Part shown: in pieces, positions 10,284-21,205 of the stretch
How positions within the stretch are numbered: position 1 is the first letter of the stretch
Layout: the number at the start of each line of letters is the position of its first letter
Origin: Haliclystus octoradiatus
Taxonomy: Eukaryota > Cnidaria > Staurozoa > Stauromedusae > Haliclystidae
Length of the DNA stretch: 64,000 nt
Direction of reading: 5' to 3'
Assembly (NCBI GenBank): GCA_916610825.1
Contig: OU744452.1
Span: 4,809,543-4,873,542 of the forward strand
Made by a program: the position numbers and the translations under genes
Notes under the pieces: model-generated
Database searches by the model: none
Seen by the model: the letters and a program-made list of their open reading frames with translations, nothing else
Told to the model about the DNA's origin: nothing

Positions 10284-11135
10284 ATGGCTAACAAGAACCC
10301 AACGAAAGCGGACTTGGAAGCAGAAGTAGTTCAACTCAGACATGAACTAGCTAATTCCTCGAAAGATCCAATGCTGTTAATCTTACAATCGGTTACTGAC
10401 CAGCAAACCAAAATGCAAGAAGTAATGATGGCTCAACAGCAAGAAATGCAAAAGGCGTTGGCGGAAGCAATGAAGTCACAGGGTGAGTCACTTACTAATG
10501 CTTTCAAGACTATGAATATGGGCACTTCAACTTCGAATGTCCATCAAGGCTCTTCTAATTCACCAGCAAATCTTCAAATAGCCAAACGTATATCAATGCC
10601 GAAACTTAAAAGTCCTGAAGGCATGAAATTGATAGATTTTCGTGACTGGGAAATCAGATTTAATGATTACGCGGCTGCTACGAGACTACATCAAGAATGT
10701 GATTTAAATGCACGCCGAGGATTATTAAGATCAACACTCAACGAAGAGTGGACAAAAATGTGGACCCAAGAAATTATCAAAATAAAAGATACTGATGATA
10801 TTGCTGAAATTATTAAGGCATTAAAAGATTATCTGCGAATTCATCGCCACCCACTTGTAGACCGACGTGTTTTTATTCAACGTGATCAACAACAGGGGGA
10901 AAGCATTAACAATTATTACGCCGCACTGCGGGAAATTGATGAAGACTGTGGATATTCCACTGAGGATTGTTCAAGCCATGCAATTCATCGTGAAGAACGA
11001 TTAAAGGACCGTGTTATATCAGGCCTAATGGACGCAGGAATGAGACAAAGGTTACTCGAAACACCGCTTGAAAAATTAAGTTTAAAAGCTACTTTAGAGC
11101 ATTTGCCAAAATTACGAGGCAAGTCGTCATGTTGA
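10284..11135 (+). CDS. gag: Gypsy Gag (capsid) protein
   Basis: 283 codons from an ATG in good context (TTATTATGG). Residues about 10-75 are a glutamine- and methionine-rich coiled-coil-like leader (KADLEAEVVQLRHELAN, QQQEMQKALAEAMKSQ). Residues about 105-270 carry the retrotransposon Gag fold region (FRDWEIRFNDYAAATRL, RRGLLRSTLNEEWTKMW, DYLRIHRHPLVDRRVFIQR, SINNYYAALREIDEDCGY, LKDRVISGLMDAGMRQRLL). In an intact element it forms the cytoplasmic particle that packages element RNA. The frame stops just before the zinc-knuckle region, which continues in other frames (see next entry), so Gag is truncated. Confidence 0.8.
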   Translation: MANKNPTKADLEAEVVQLRHELANSSKDPMLLILQSVTDQQTKMQEVMMAQQQEMQKALAEAMKSQGESLTNAFKTMNMGTSTSNVHQGSSNSPANLQIAKRISMPKLKSPEGMKLIDFRDWEIRFNDYAAATRLHQECDLNARRGLLRSTLNEEWTKMWTQEIIKIKDTDDIAEIIKALKDYLRIHRHPLVDRRVFIQRDQQQGESINNYYAALREIDEDCGYSTEDCSSHAIHREERLKDRVISGLMDAGMRQRLLETPLEKLSLKATLEHLPKLRGKSSC

Positions 11136-11745
11136 TGATCAAATAACAAAAAAAAGCGTGAACGCCAACAGAGCGATGTCCGCCTACAAGAAAACAGAAG
11201 TTTGAAAAACAACCGAAACAGTTTCAAGCCGCTAAAAATACTGGCGCGAAAAACACGGCAAATGACGCATGTTGCCGATGTGGAACCAAACATGAAAAAG
11301 AGATTGCCCTGTCATCAATTTAGAGTGTCACAAATGCAAGAAAAGGGTCATTTGCAGAAGTTTTGCTTTACAAAATCACAAGTATCGCAAAACTGTTTTG
11401 AAATTGCTCACATAAGTAGCCACCAGGAAAATTTAATTGCACTGCAAACCACCCATAAAAATCACAGCAAGCAAGTAAATTGGCTAGCTGATACTGGGGC
11501 AGGATGTGACGCAATGGGACTCCAAGATCTTCACCAATTAATGGGGGCTAATGATGTTGACTTTAAGCCTGAAAATGAACATTTAGTGGGACCAAATGGT
11601 TCCCCTCTAGAGTCCCATGGGTATGTTATTATGGAAATATTTCGTGAAACTCATAGGTACAAGGCCAAAGTACACATTTAGAATGAAATCACCCATCCTT
11701 TATTAAGCAGAGCAGGTTGTATTGCTCTCAAATTGATTCCTAATA
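11136..11745 (+). pseudogene. Gypsy zinc-knuckle and aspartic protease region, frameshifted and cut
   Basis: Remnants of CCHC knuckles are spread over two frames near 11,268-11,375 (CCRCGTKHEK in one; CHKCKK and GHLQKFC straddle another). The protease active site WLADTGAGCDAMG is at about 11,480-11,515 in the frame 11,202-11,681. After a stop at 11,679-11,681 the same frame continues with HPLLSRAGCIALKLIPNI, the usual end of the protease fold, and is then cut at 11,745 by the BEL1 LTR. It would release mature Gag and Pol proteins in an active element. Confidence 0.75.
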
Positions 11746-12082
11746 TTGTGAGCTACGCTCTTAAATCTAAAAACACCATGGAGTCATTCATTTCACATAA
11801 ATCTAATCATCATAATTAATAATAATTCAAGACCATTTGAATCTTAAACGACTACATTTCTAAATATCTTTAACACAAAAGTCAACAAAACTATGCTATA
11901 CGAGCACATCCGTTAGGAAGTTACATAATTCCAAGAAACTCTAAATGATTCTAAGAAACTATACAGTGAAACCAAATCGCTTGGGTGGCGACGACTTCCG
12001 TCCAATTCTTGTTAACTTACTTAAATTACTTATATTTAAATTGTCAACAATGTTCTCGTTATCCGTTGTTGGATCCACAACA
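11746..12082 (-). repeat. BEL1 3' LTR (left)
   Basis: On the minus strand it starts TGTTGTGGATCC and ends GAGCGTAGCTCACAA. The last 41 codons of the pol reading frame lie inside it. Its twin is at 23,805-24,141. Confidence 0.85.
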
Positions 12083-15000
12083 TCATCCCCCCCTTGAGAG
12101 GTTACTCTCAAGTCATTGGATGGTAAGAGTTTTTCAAATAGGTGCAATTTCTGAACTGATCGATTCAGTTCCCCCTTTGATGTCTGCAGTCGTACTGTTC
12201 TGATTAAACCATCATTTCCACGTATTACTTGTTGAACCCGACCCATAGGCCACGTAGAGCGTCGTGTGTTATCCTCTGAAATTAAACAAACATCATTGAC
12301 TTCCAACTCCAGCGTTTTCTTTTGCCATTTACTTCGACGTTGTAGATTTGGTAAGTATTCCAGAGACCATCTTTTCCAAAAATGAGTAAGTAACGTCTGC
12401 AAATACTTATATCTCTTTGAAAGAGTAACATCTTTATTAAGATGTTCGGGAAGGGTCCCAAGCGATCGTCCCAAAGCCAAATGAGCAGGGGTAATTGGTA
12501 AAACATCTCTACAATCGGTACCTTGATACGTCAATGGCCTCTGATTCACTGCTGATTCAATATCGGTTAAAACAGTATACATTTCACAATAGTTCAATAG
12601 AGCCTTTGAAAGAATCTTTCTCAGAGGTGTCTTTAACGAACGATTTAACCGTTCCCAAAATCCGCCACGAAAGGGGCTACGTTCAGTAATAAATTCCCAT
12701 TTAATACCGTGACTCAAATAAAATCGTTCAATTAAAGTGGAATCAAGGTTTTTCCAGAGATCTGCTTCAAATTTCATGTTACTGACCACACGTGATGCTT
12801 TTTGAAAGGTTTTTGCATTATCAATAACTACTAAATCACATAGTCCTCTTCTATTTGTCATCCGACGAAAGGCAGCAAGAAATTCCTCTGTTTCCATATT
12901 ATTTGTTAATTCTAAATGGATCATCCGGCTGAGAGCACAGGTAAATATGCAAATGTAACATTTAGTAACAACTGTCCCAGTTCGTATGTATAATGGGCCT
13001 GTAAAGTCCAAACCAACTTTCGAAAATGCAGGAGCAGGCTGAACTCTTAGTGTTGGTAAATTTCCCATTTTCTGTTCCAACGGTGATGTATTTGAATGTT
13101 TACATATTAGACATCGATGGATTGTCTTGATAACCTGCCTTCTGCCATGTATAATCCAAAATTTTGTGCGAATACTACACAAAGTAGTCTCAATAGGTGA
13201 ATGATGCCCTTTAAGATGATACATCATAATGAGTTTATCAACGATGATATTATTACTTGGTAAAATAATCTGATGTTTAGTCTCCTCTGGAAGAAGAGAA
13301 TTTCTCAATCGACCCCCAACAACAATCAATTTCTTATTTTCCCAAAACATAGGATCGAGAGACAATAAAGAGCTATCGCCATTTAACTGGTTACCATCTT
13401 GCAATAGTTTGTATTCGGTAGGGAAATGAGCCTGTTAGACACACCGCAGTAAATGTAATTCACTCACATTTAGATCTTCAATAGTCAATTTTCCATCAAC
13501 ATTTCTTGGGACAATCTTCCTCCATTTCAAGATATGACCAATAATACGAACCAATTTATCATAACGCTCAAAATTGTTAAATAAATGCTCAGATTCTACG
13601 AATGATACAACTGTATGACATTTTGTTTTTGCTTCAATTTCAACGTCTGGTAAATTAGTTTCAATCACAGAGCAAGGCCAATGTTCCTTTGATAACTCAA
13701 GCCATTCAGGGCCATGCCAGTACAATTTACTATTCTTTAAGCTTGATACTTCCATGCCACGCGATAGAAAATCAGCAGGGTTGTCGCAACTCTTCACATG
13801 ATGCCAATGCTTGTTACCAACTAAATCATGGACTTCTTGTACACGGTTAGCCACAAATGTTTTCCAATGTGTACTTGGCTTTTTCAACCAATTTAATGCA
13901 ATTTCAGAATCCGACCAAAGTTCAATAGACGTAAATACAATGCTCAATGCATCACAAACATAATTAACTAAATTTGCAGCACAGTGTACTGCAAGCAGCT
14001 CCAAACGAGGTTACGATTTCTGTTTCAATGGAGCAACACGAGACTTGGCAATTAATAAATCCACTTTTACATGTCCATTCAAATCTTCACTGCGTATATA
14101 AATTGTAGCCCCATATGCCTTTTCCGAAGCATCCGCGAATGCATGTAGCTCTATTGATTTGTATTTTTCATCACATATAACAAATCTAGGTATACGAATA
14201 TCATTCAACCTAAGCAGTTCCTCCTCCCATTGATGAAACATATCAACAATCTCTCCGTCCAGTGCTTCATCCCATGTCGATTCCATTTTCCATAATGATT
14301 GAACCATAATTTTTGCACGAATAATAAAAGGTGCAAAAAATCCAAATACATCAAAAATCTGACATACCTTCTTTAAGATTGTTCGTTTTGTAACATTAAT
14401 GGTTACATTCGTAATGAATGGATTTAAACGAAATAAAAAATGATCTTCCTGAACATCCCATCCAATACCAAGTGCTTTCGTAGTGTCATCTACATTATAA
14501 TCAAAATCAACCATCAAGCTTGTTAATCGTTTCTCTACAGGAATAGCTTCCATAATTTGTTTGGAATTTGATATAAACTTTGTCATTTCCCAACCACCAA
14601 GATCGCACATGTCAATGAGTTCAAATAGTAATTTGGTAACTTGTTCTACAGATTTACCTCCTCCACAATAATCATCCACATAAATATCTTGAGTAGCTGC
14701 TACACTTGCCAGTGGGAAGCATTCTTTGATCTCATCATCTTTTGCAGCATGGTGAAGTAAAGAGCTAATTGCTAAGTATGGTGAAGGTTTTACTCCAAAC
14801 ATCAAGCTTGTCATTACGTAACAAATATGATCACGGGTGAGATCACAATCTCGCCAAAGATATTGCTGAAATTGATAATGTTCAGGGTTTATCGATGTCT
14901 GGCAGAACATCTTCTTAATATCTCCCATTAATGCAATCTCATGAAATCGAAATCTTAAAAGCACTTTTATCAAATCTGGCTGTAATGCTGGACCAGATAA

Positions 15001-15315
15001 CAAACAATCATTCAAAGAAATGCCATTGATATCTTTTGCACTTGCATTGAAAACTACTCTAGTTTTAGTTGTCAAACTATCAAGTTTCTCAACCGGATGA
15101 TGTGGTACGAAATATTGAGATCCTTCGTCAAACCTCTCCTTCTCTTCTGAAGTCACTGGACGAGCAAATCCCAATCGATCATAATCGTTCATACAATTTC
15201 GATATGCTTCCTTTTTTTCTTTATCTTTCTCCAGACGCCTTTCAATTGACAATAGTTGTTTCCTTGCATTTTGATAATTATTACATGGTATATGTCCATC
15301 ATCTCGAAATGGTAG
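11959..15315 (-). pseudogene. pol: BEL1 Pol: reverse transcriptase, RNase H and integrase, two nonsense codons
   Basis: One reading frame from 15,315 to 11,959, broken only by two in-frame TAA codons (14,011-14,013 and 13,432-13,434). Order: entry to the RT (LPFRDDGHIP), RT palm with TRVVFNASAK, SLNDCLLSGP and IYVDDYCGGG, RNase H with HAFADASEKAYGA and LWSDSEIALNWL, integrase zinc-binding HH-CC (YHLKGHHSP, HRCLICKH), and the DDE core with GLDFTGPLY, VVIDNAKTF and GGFWERLNRSLK. A DUF5641-type tail follows (LTHFWKRWSLEYLPNLQ). These are typical Pao-clade features. The N-terminal part of RT is on the far side of the foreign block. The end of the protein (DVVDPTTDNENIVDN and beyond) is translated from LTR sequence. 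Confidence 0.88.
12083..12096 (-). promoter_or_regulatory. BEL1 polypurine tract
   Basis: Minus-strand AAGGGGGGGATGA directly abuts the 3' LTR, as required for plus-strand DNA priming. It also encodes QGGDD within pol. Confidence 0.7.
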
Positions 15316-16480
15316 TTAGTTTAGCTTAAGTGAAATAGAAAATATGATTTATTTTGAAAAAATTCAATAATTAGGTGAAATTCCAATTATGCTAAGGGTA
15401 CTGATTTTGTTAATATCAATACGATAATTCACAATGTTATTTGGTAATAAACTCAAAAATTCTCAATATTGTTTGACAAAATTACTCATGGTAGTTAGTT
15501 TAGCTTAAGTGAAATAGAAAATATGATTTATTTTGAAAAAATTCAATAATTAGGTGAAATTCCAATTATGCTAAGGTACTGATTTTGTTAATATCATCAC
15601 GATAATTCACAATGCTAATTGCTAATAAATTCAAAGCTTCTCAACATTATTCCGCGAAAATGCTTATGCTAGTTAGTTTAGCCTATGTGAAATAGATAAT
15701 ATGATTGATGTTGAAAAAATTTAATGATTAGCTGAAATTCCAATTATGTTAAGGGTATCAATTCAGTTAATATCAACACGATAATTCAAACTGCTATTTG
15801 CTAATAAATTCAAAGCTTCTCAATATTATTTGACAAAATTACTCATGGTTGTTAGTTTAGCTTATGTGAAATAGAAAATATGATTTATTTTGAAAAAATT
15901 AAATAATTAGCTGAAATTCCAATTATGCTAAGGTACTGATTTCGTTAATATCAACACGATAATTCACAATGCTATTTGCTAATAAATTCAAAAATTCTCA
16001 ACATTATTCAGCGAAATTGCTTATGTTAGTTAGTTTAGCCTAGGTGAAATAGATAATATGATTGATGTTGAAAAAATTTAATGATTACTTGAAATTCCAA
16101 TTATGTTAAGGGTATCGATTTAGGTAATATCAACACGATAATTCACACTGCTAATTGCTAATAAATTCAAAGCTTTTCCATGTTATTTGACAAAATTACT
16201 CATGGTAGTTAGTTTAGCTCATGTGAGATAGAAAATATGATTTATTTTGAAAAAATTCAATAATTAGCTGAAATTCCAATTATGCTAAGGGTACTGATTT
16301 TGTTAATATCAACATGATAATTCACAATGGTATTTGCTCATAAATTCAAAACTACTCAACAATATTTAGCAAAATTACTCATGGTAGTTAGTTAGTTTAG
16401 CCTATATGAAATAGATAATATGATTTATGTTGATAAAATTTAATGATAAGCTGAAATTCCAATTATGTGCTATGTGTATA
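15316..16480 (+). repeat. Tandem array of a ~178-bp unit with dimeric higher order
   Basis: About 6.6 units starting near 15,309, 15,488, 15,667, 15,845, 16,023, 16,200 and 16,379, each opening with a variant of ATGGTAGTTAGTTTAGC. From unit 2 on, two unit types alternate. One has GAAAATATGATTTATTTTG, the other GATAATATGATT followed by GATGTTG or TATGTTG, which gives a ~356-bp higher-order period. It is non-coding and satellite-like, and it forms the left end of the block inserted in BEL1. Confidence 0.85.
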
Positions 16481-18993
16481 GATTTTATATTAAACAATGC
16501 CTGTTTCTTATAAACAAATCAATACGTCACAAAATAATTTATTCGAACCCATTCGGGATAATTTCTACAATGTCTCTGACATGGAAAATATTGGGAAGCT
16601 TTCTATAGGCACTTTATAATATTCGTAAAGTCTAAAAATCGCTATGACGCTATTGAGCCTACACGCAGACGTAAAGGGAACACTGAATTGTATTTTTGGT
16701 CTGCATGCAGGCTGCTCGATATTCGGCACCTCCTGAAGTTTCTTTACAGCCAATCCCGAGCGTTCTTGCATCCAGACCCCAATTTGAAAATGTGTGAAAA
16801 CGAAAAGCTCAGTCAGTTTAGGCTACGAATTTTACTGTTTTACCATGGTTTTACAAACTGAATTCAACTACAAGTATTTGTTTCCACGATACATAAGGAA
16901 CGTTTAGCCTACGATGAAAGTAATAAAATGATGTACTGCGATATCACAACAACTTATCATTGGAACGAATTCTTTAACTTTACCGTTCAAAACGAAATAT
17001 GGTTTGTTTTTCTACTTGCTCTGAACATGCGAGATTCGGTGAAATGTTTTGGCGGTCATGGTCAATACGTATTTTACGACATCGTACTCTCTCTCATCCA
17101 TTTTTCTGAGAATTGGACATGTTATAGGTAAGTTTATTTGCTGTTTTCTTTCAATTGCTTCTTTATATCAACAAGACTTATGTTGCTGCTATGGCACTGC
17201 TGCAATACTATAGGCTACTAGGCTATTGAACTTGGAAGATATCATTGCTAGCTAATCCACCATCTTAATTCGAAAGCATAGGATAACAGGCCTTCTAGAT
17301 AAATAAACACATCGTTATTAAAAATATGCTGCGGTATTGGCAAGTAGTTTATGTCTATTTTGTAAGCTGCCCCAGCTTCGAATTTCTTTTCAAAAGATCA
17401 TAAGATTCCTGATATTTTTGTCGACCAATAAGTTCAGATCAGCAGACGAACTCAGCCTGACTGTTCGAATTGGCTAATCTTATATGCTTGTTATATATCT
17501 ATACTTTCCAAGCATTTAAAGTTTTTTTATGTTTATATCTGACAGTAAAAAAGTATTAATTATGTGCTGCAAAGGTTATGTTTGGCTCAAGTTTGTTTCT
17601 AGCCTAGGGCAATTCCATCGTGACCCACTTACAAGGTTGAGAGTGTTTTCTTTCTGGGCTTTTAAATTCTTTTAACATTTGGCTTCATTTTTGTTACCAG
17701 TTGTTTAAAATGATAAGGGGGATATTATTATTCAAAATAATTTAACAGATATGAAAAATCAAGTAGATTAGAATGAGTTTACAAGCCGTAACCCACTTAC
17801 TGCAATCTGCCATGTTCCCCAATCAGACTGAAAAACATAAAATATCCTGGTCATCGTTTTATTTAGACATGATATCTTGAAAACACAATCGAATTTATTA
17901 AATGCCTTTATTCAACTTAGAAAAAGCAAGGAAGTTACGATGTGGCCCACTTACGCGCAGTTTGTGATCCACTTACAGCTACAAAGCAGATTATTACATG
18001 AGCTTCGACATTTTCTGTATTGAATTGAGGCTATACTGAATCTTTCTGTAATAGCTATTCCTAATTGGTGTTGCTGATATTTTTCAAAACATATCTGATT
18101 TATTGTAATCATTAGTTGTAATACATTCTATCTGAAGAGTTCTCAGCCTCTAAACCTATAGTCCTTGTCAAAACATCACATATTCTCCTACGATTTGCAT
18201 CTTGATATTCTACTGTCTGCATAGGTTTATTATCTTAACTTGTTTGTTGTGTTTTTCTATACAAACTATAGGAATTCGCTGGATGGGAATTTGAAAAACA
18301 TTCATGGCTATTGTTTTGTCACCATTTGCCTGACTATGCAACCCAATTAAAAATAGGTAGGCATGGTATATATTTAACTGTACTACGTTTGTAATTCAGG
18401 ATTCCTAAACTTCCAAGTAGTTATTTCGGAAATTGAAAATTGCGTTTCTCATTTAACATTTTTGTTAAAAGAGATTTACGCGTTCAACCCTCTTTCACTC
18501 CATTTCAGGATTCCAAAGCTTCTGAAATCGCACAAAAGATTATGTACCCACTAGACTGGTCCAAAAAACATGAAAGTTTGAAATGTTATCGGGCCCATCG
18601 ATTTTCTTGTTCAGAATGCTTTGAAAATAAGTTGTGCACACATTTTATTGCAATTTGACATTGGGAAATGGGGTCCCAAGGCCCCTCTAAATTAATACGT
18701 AAAGTTAATGGGAAAACGCTGATATTTTGCAAACGCTAATACGTCATCTTTGTGAAAACATATTCTAAAATTTGCTCACATGGCCGTGGAGGTAATGATC
18801 TGAATAATCTGAATTTATTAATTTAAATGTTTGAATCTTTATCATTGCCTTAAAACTATGGGGTTGAATACGATGAATAAAAAAACGTGGCTTCTGCTGT
18901 AAAAAAGGATTAATCTATAAGTGTCTGCTGTCAATCTGTCAATCTAAAAATATTTCCGTGAAAGGTGTCACCGCCGTTGATATCGTAGTTTGA
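16481..18993. other. Unassigned part of the block inserted in BEL1
   Basis: AT-rich, with no ORF I can relate to a family; the ORFs of 60-72 codons here look accidental. One oddity is that the word CCCACTTAC, usually preceded by GTGA or GTAA, occurs at 17,624, 17,792 and 17,946, with a variant at 17,968. I see no terminal motif that names the element. Confidence 0.4.
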
Positions 18994-19739
18994 AGAAAGT
19001 TTGTAACTCGAGAAGGTCATTCTGTTGAACGGTGACTGTTTTATAGATTCAGATCATATTGATGTTGTTATTGAGATATTCATTATTGTTACGGTCGCTA
19101 TTGTTTAGATAAACAAAATATCGAATAAAGTTTAAATAAAGTTTCGAATAAAACGTTGGAAATCAAACAAAGATATCGCATATATTCGTATGTCGATTCC
19201 TATATATACTCATATTCATATTCATTAATTTATATTCAAATTTATAAAACATCTAATCAATTTTGGGCCACGGAGAACGGTGAAGTACGAGCGATCAACT
19301 GTTCCTAACGTCGAACGATGATAAAGTTCAGTAATCCACGAAGAATTTTACGAATACATTTTCGGAAGTCACATGTGAGCAGTTAAATGTTTCAAGCTTG
19401 AATTTATGAAGACATCGAATTATTTCTTTGTCACATAGCAAGGGATATAGCTCTTTAAAAGTTTTCAAACATTTTGAGATTCAAGTAATTACCTCCGTAG
19501 ATCAAGTTGAACAATGTCAAAGGCTTTGTTTCCGAAGTTTTATTTCCCAAATGGCAGCTAGTTCTGTTATAAATTTTAACTGAGTTAAACAAAATGAACA
19601 GCTTTCTGAGTAATATTTCTGCTATCTGAGTAAAGCGGCCGTAGCAAGAATGAACATTTTAATAACAAGTTAACGACATATTGTGTCTATAAAACAGCCA
19701 CCGTTCAACAGAATGACCTTCTCGAGTTACAAACTTTCT
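18994..19739. mobile_element. Non-autonomous element E with 54-bp terminal inverted repeats
   Basis: 18,994-19,047 (AGAAAGTTTGTAACTCGAGA, then AGGTCATTCTGTTGAACGG) is the reverse complement of 19,686-19,739 with one or two mismatches. The interior (about 640 bp) has no coding capacity. No target duplication is evident at the junctions. It is most simply a MITE-like DNA transposon; a hairpin-forming duplication is the alternative. Confidence 0.7.
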
Positions 19740-20754
19740 GTTATCATTATTTTCTGTTAAAACATACACAGGAACATACATAGCAGAGAATAATGGTTTT
19801 GGAATTTGACTGCATTTTTGCTACTGATTTAAGCTTGTCAATATATTGCTCTATATAAGGCATTGTATCATAATATAATATGTGATATTGACTGAGGGTT
19901 CGTGACAATTTTAATTTGATAAATTAAGATCTATCCTACTTCTTTTGAAACTTAGAATAAAATCTGCATGTTTTTATTTTACTTCTGTTCACACATCATC
20001 AGAACGATAGTAATTAATTTTCTATTTTTATGACCAAGCAACGTAATATCGTCTACATTGGCACATTGTCCACAACATACTTTTCTTAAACTTTCACCGG
20101 CGTTGCCGGCAACTGATTTCACTGTGTTTTGCTAGTTGTCACTTTCATCTTAATGTAGATTTAATCTTATATTACTTATCTAATCAGTGTTATATGCATT
20201 TGTTTTTCAGAGTGAAAATCCTGAATCTCAAAATTTTGACGAGCAATACTTTAATACACTCTAGCAACCAATACACTGATATGATAAAGAAATGTTACAC
20301 TCTGCTCACAAACTATCAAACATTACATGTGGTTGAATGTTGATGATTTTACTTGCTGGATGTAATAACACAAAAAGCGGATGAAATTTACTTACAAGCT
20401 ATACAACAACTTTTCTCTTAAACATTTGGATCTTCTGCTGTTATTTTACAATTATCTATACATGCAGTTGTATTCTGGAATTATTATTGGCGTTTGGGTA
20501 TTATTATGATGGACTGACCTTTTTCAATGACCAGCTGATGAATCCAAACTATTACTCTGTTACGATTGAATTGTTGCACTGCCTCTCGTCAGGGTTTCAG
20601 TGTGACTTTATTATAGATCGTAATTGATTTAAATTAAATGTTTAATCTAATGTAAAATTAATATTGTGCTGTAATATGATGATTAACATTGTATAGACAA
20701 TATTTTGATTAGACTATATGTGCAACATTTTGATAAGCAATCGTAAAAATACTT
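19740..20754. other. Unassigned part of the block inserted in BEL1
   Basis: Non-coding and AT-rich. I see no repeats within the window and no element ends. Confidence 0.4.
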
Positions 20755-21205
20755 AATTCAAGAAAATATGTTCTTGTTTCAAGAATCTGATGAGAATATT
20801 TGATTTGTAGTTCCAAATGCGCTAGCAAATATTATCTTAATTCAAGAAAATATATGCTTATTTTACGAAAATATATGCTTATTTCAAGAAAATGTTTGCT
20901 TATTTCAAGCATATATATGCTTATTTCAAGAATCCAATAATTCCGACTGCACACTATCTTCAGAAATGAAAGCAAAAAGGGTCTTGTTTTAAGCAAAAAT
21001 TTGCTCATTTCAAGAAATTTAAGCTGGAAAAGAGAATAATATGTCAAGTAAATTTGTGCTTAAAATAAGGAAATATAACAAGCAAATTTGTTCTAGGGTA
21101 GGAATATTTGCTTCCTATGTGGACAAGTACATTTATTCTTATTTCAAGCAAAATTTCACTTATTTCAAGAAATTTTTTTCTTGATTTAAGCACATCGATT
21201 TTCCT
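20755..21205. repeat. Degenerate short-repeat array at the right end of the inserted block
   Basis: Roughly ten imperfect copies of a ~20-bp motif such as TGCTTATTTCAAGAAAATAT in both orientations, for example at 20,828-20,935 and 21,130-21,190. Such arrays are typical of the subterminal regions of large DNA transposons (CACTA/EnSpm elements in animals have very similar CTTAAATCAAG words). The assignment to CACTA is a weak inference. The array ends at TTTTCCTGTG, where BEL1 coding sequence resumes. Confidence 0.5.

Noticed and set aside
15309-16480. CRISPR-like array
   Set aside because: The 178-bp units are tandem without unique spacers, and the genome is eukaryotic.
16928-17131. 67-codon ORF with several aromatic residues
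   Set aside because: Not conserved with anything I know, and it lies in the unassigned block. No splice or promoter support.
15316-21205. Helitron as the identity of the block in BEL1
   Set aside because: Tandem arrays are common in Helitrons, but the left boundary lacks CTRR followed by T, no 3' hairpin is seen, and BEL1 codons are missing at the junction, unlike a precise A/T insertion.
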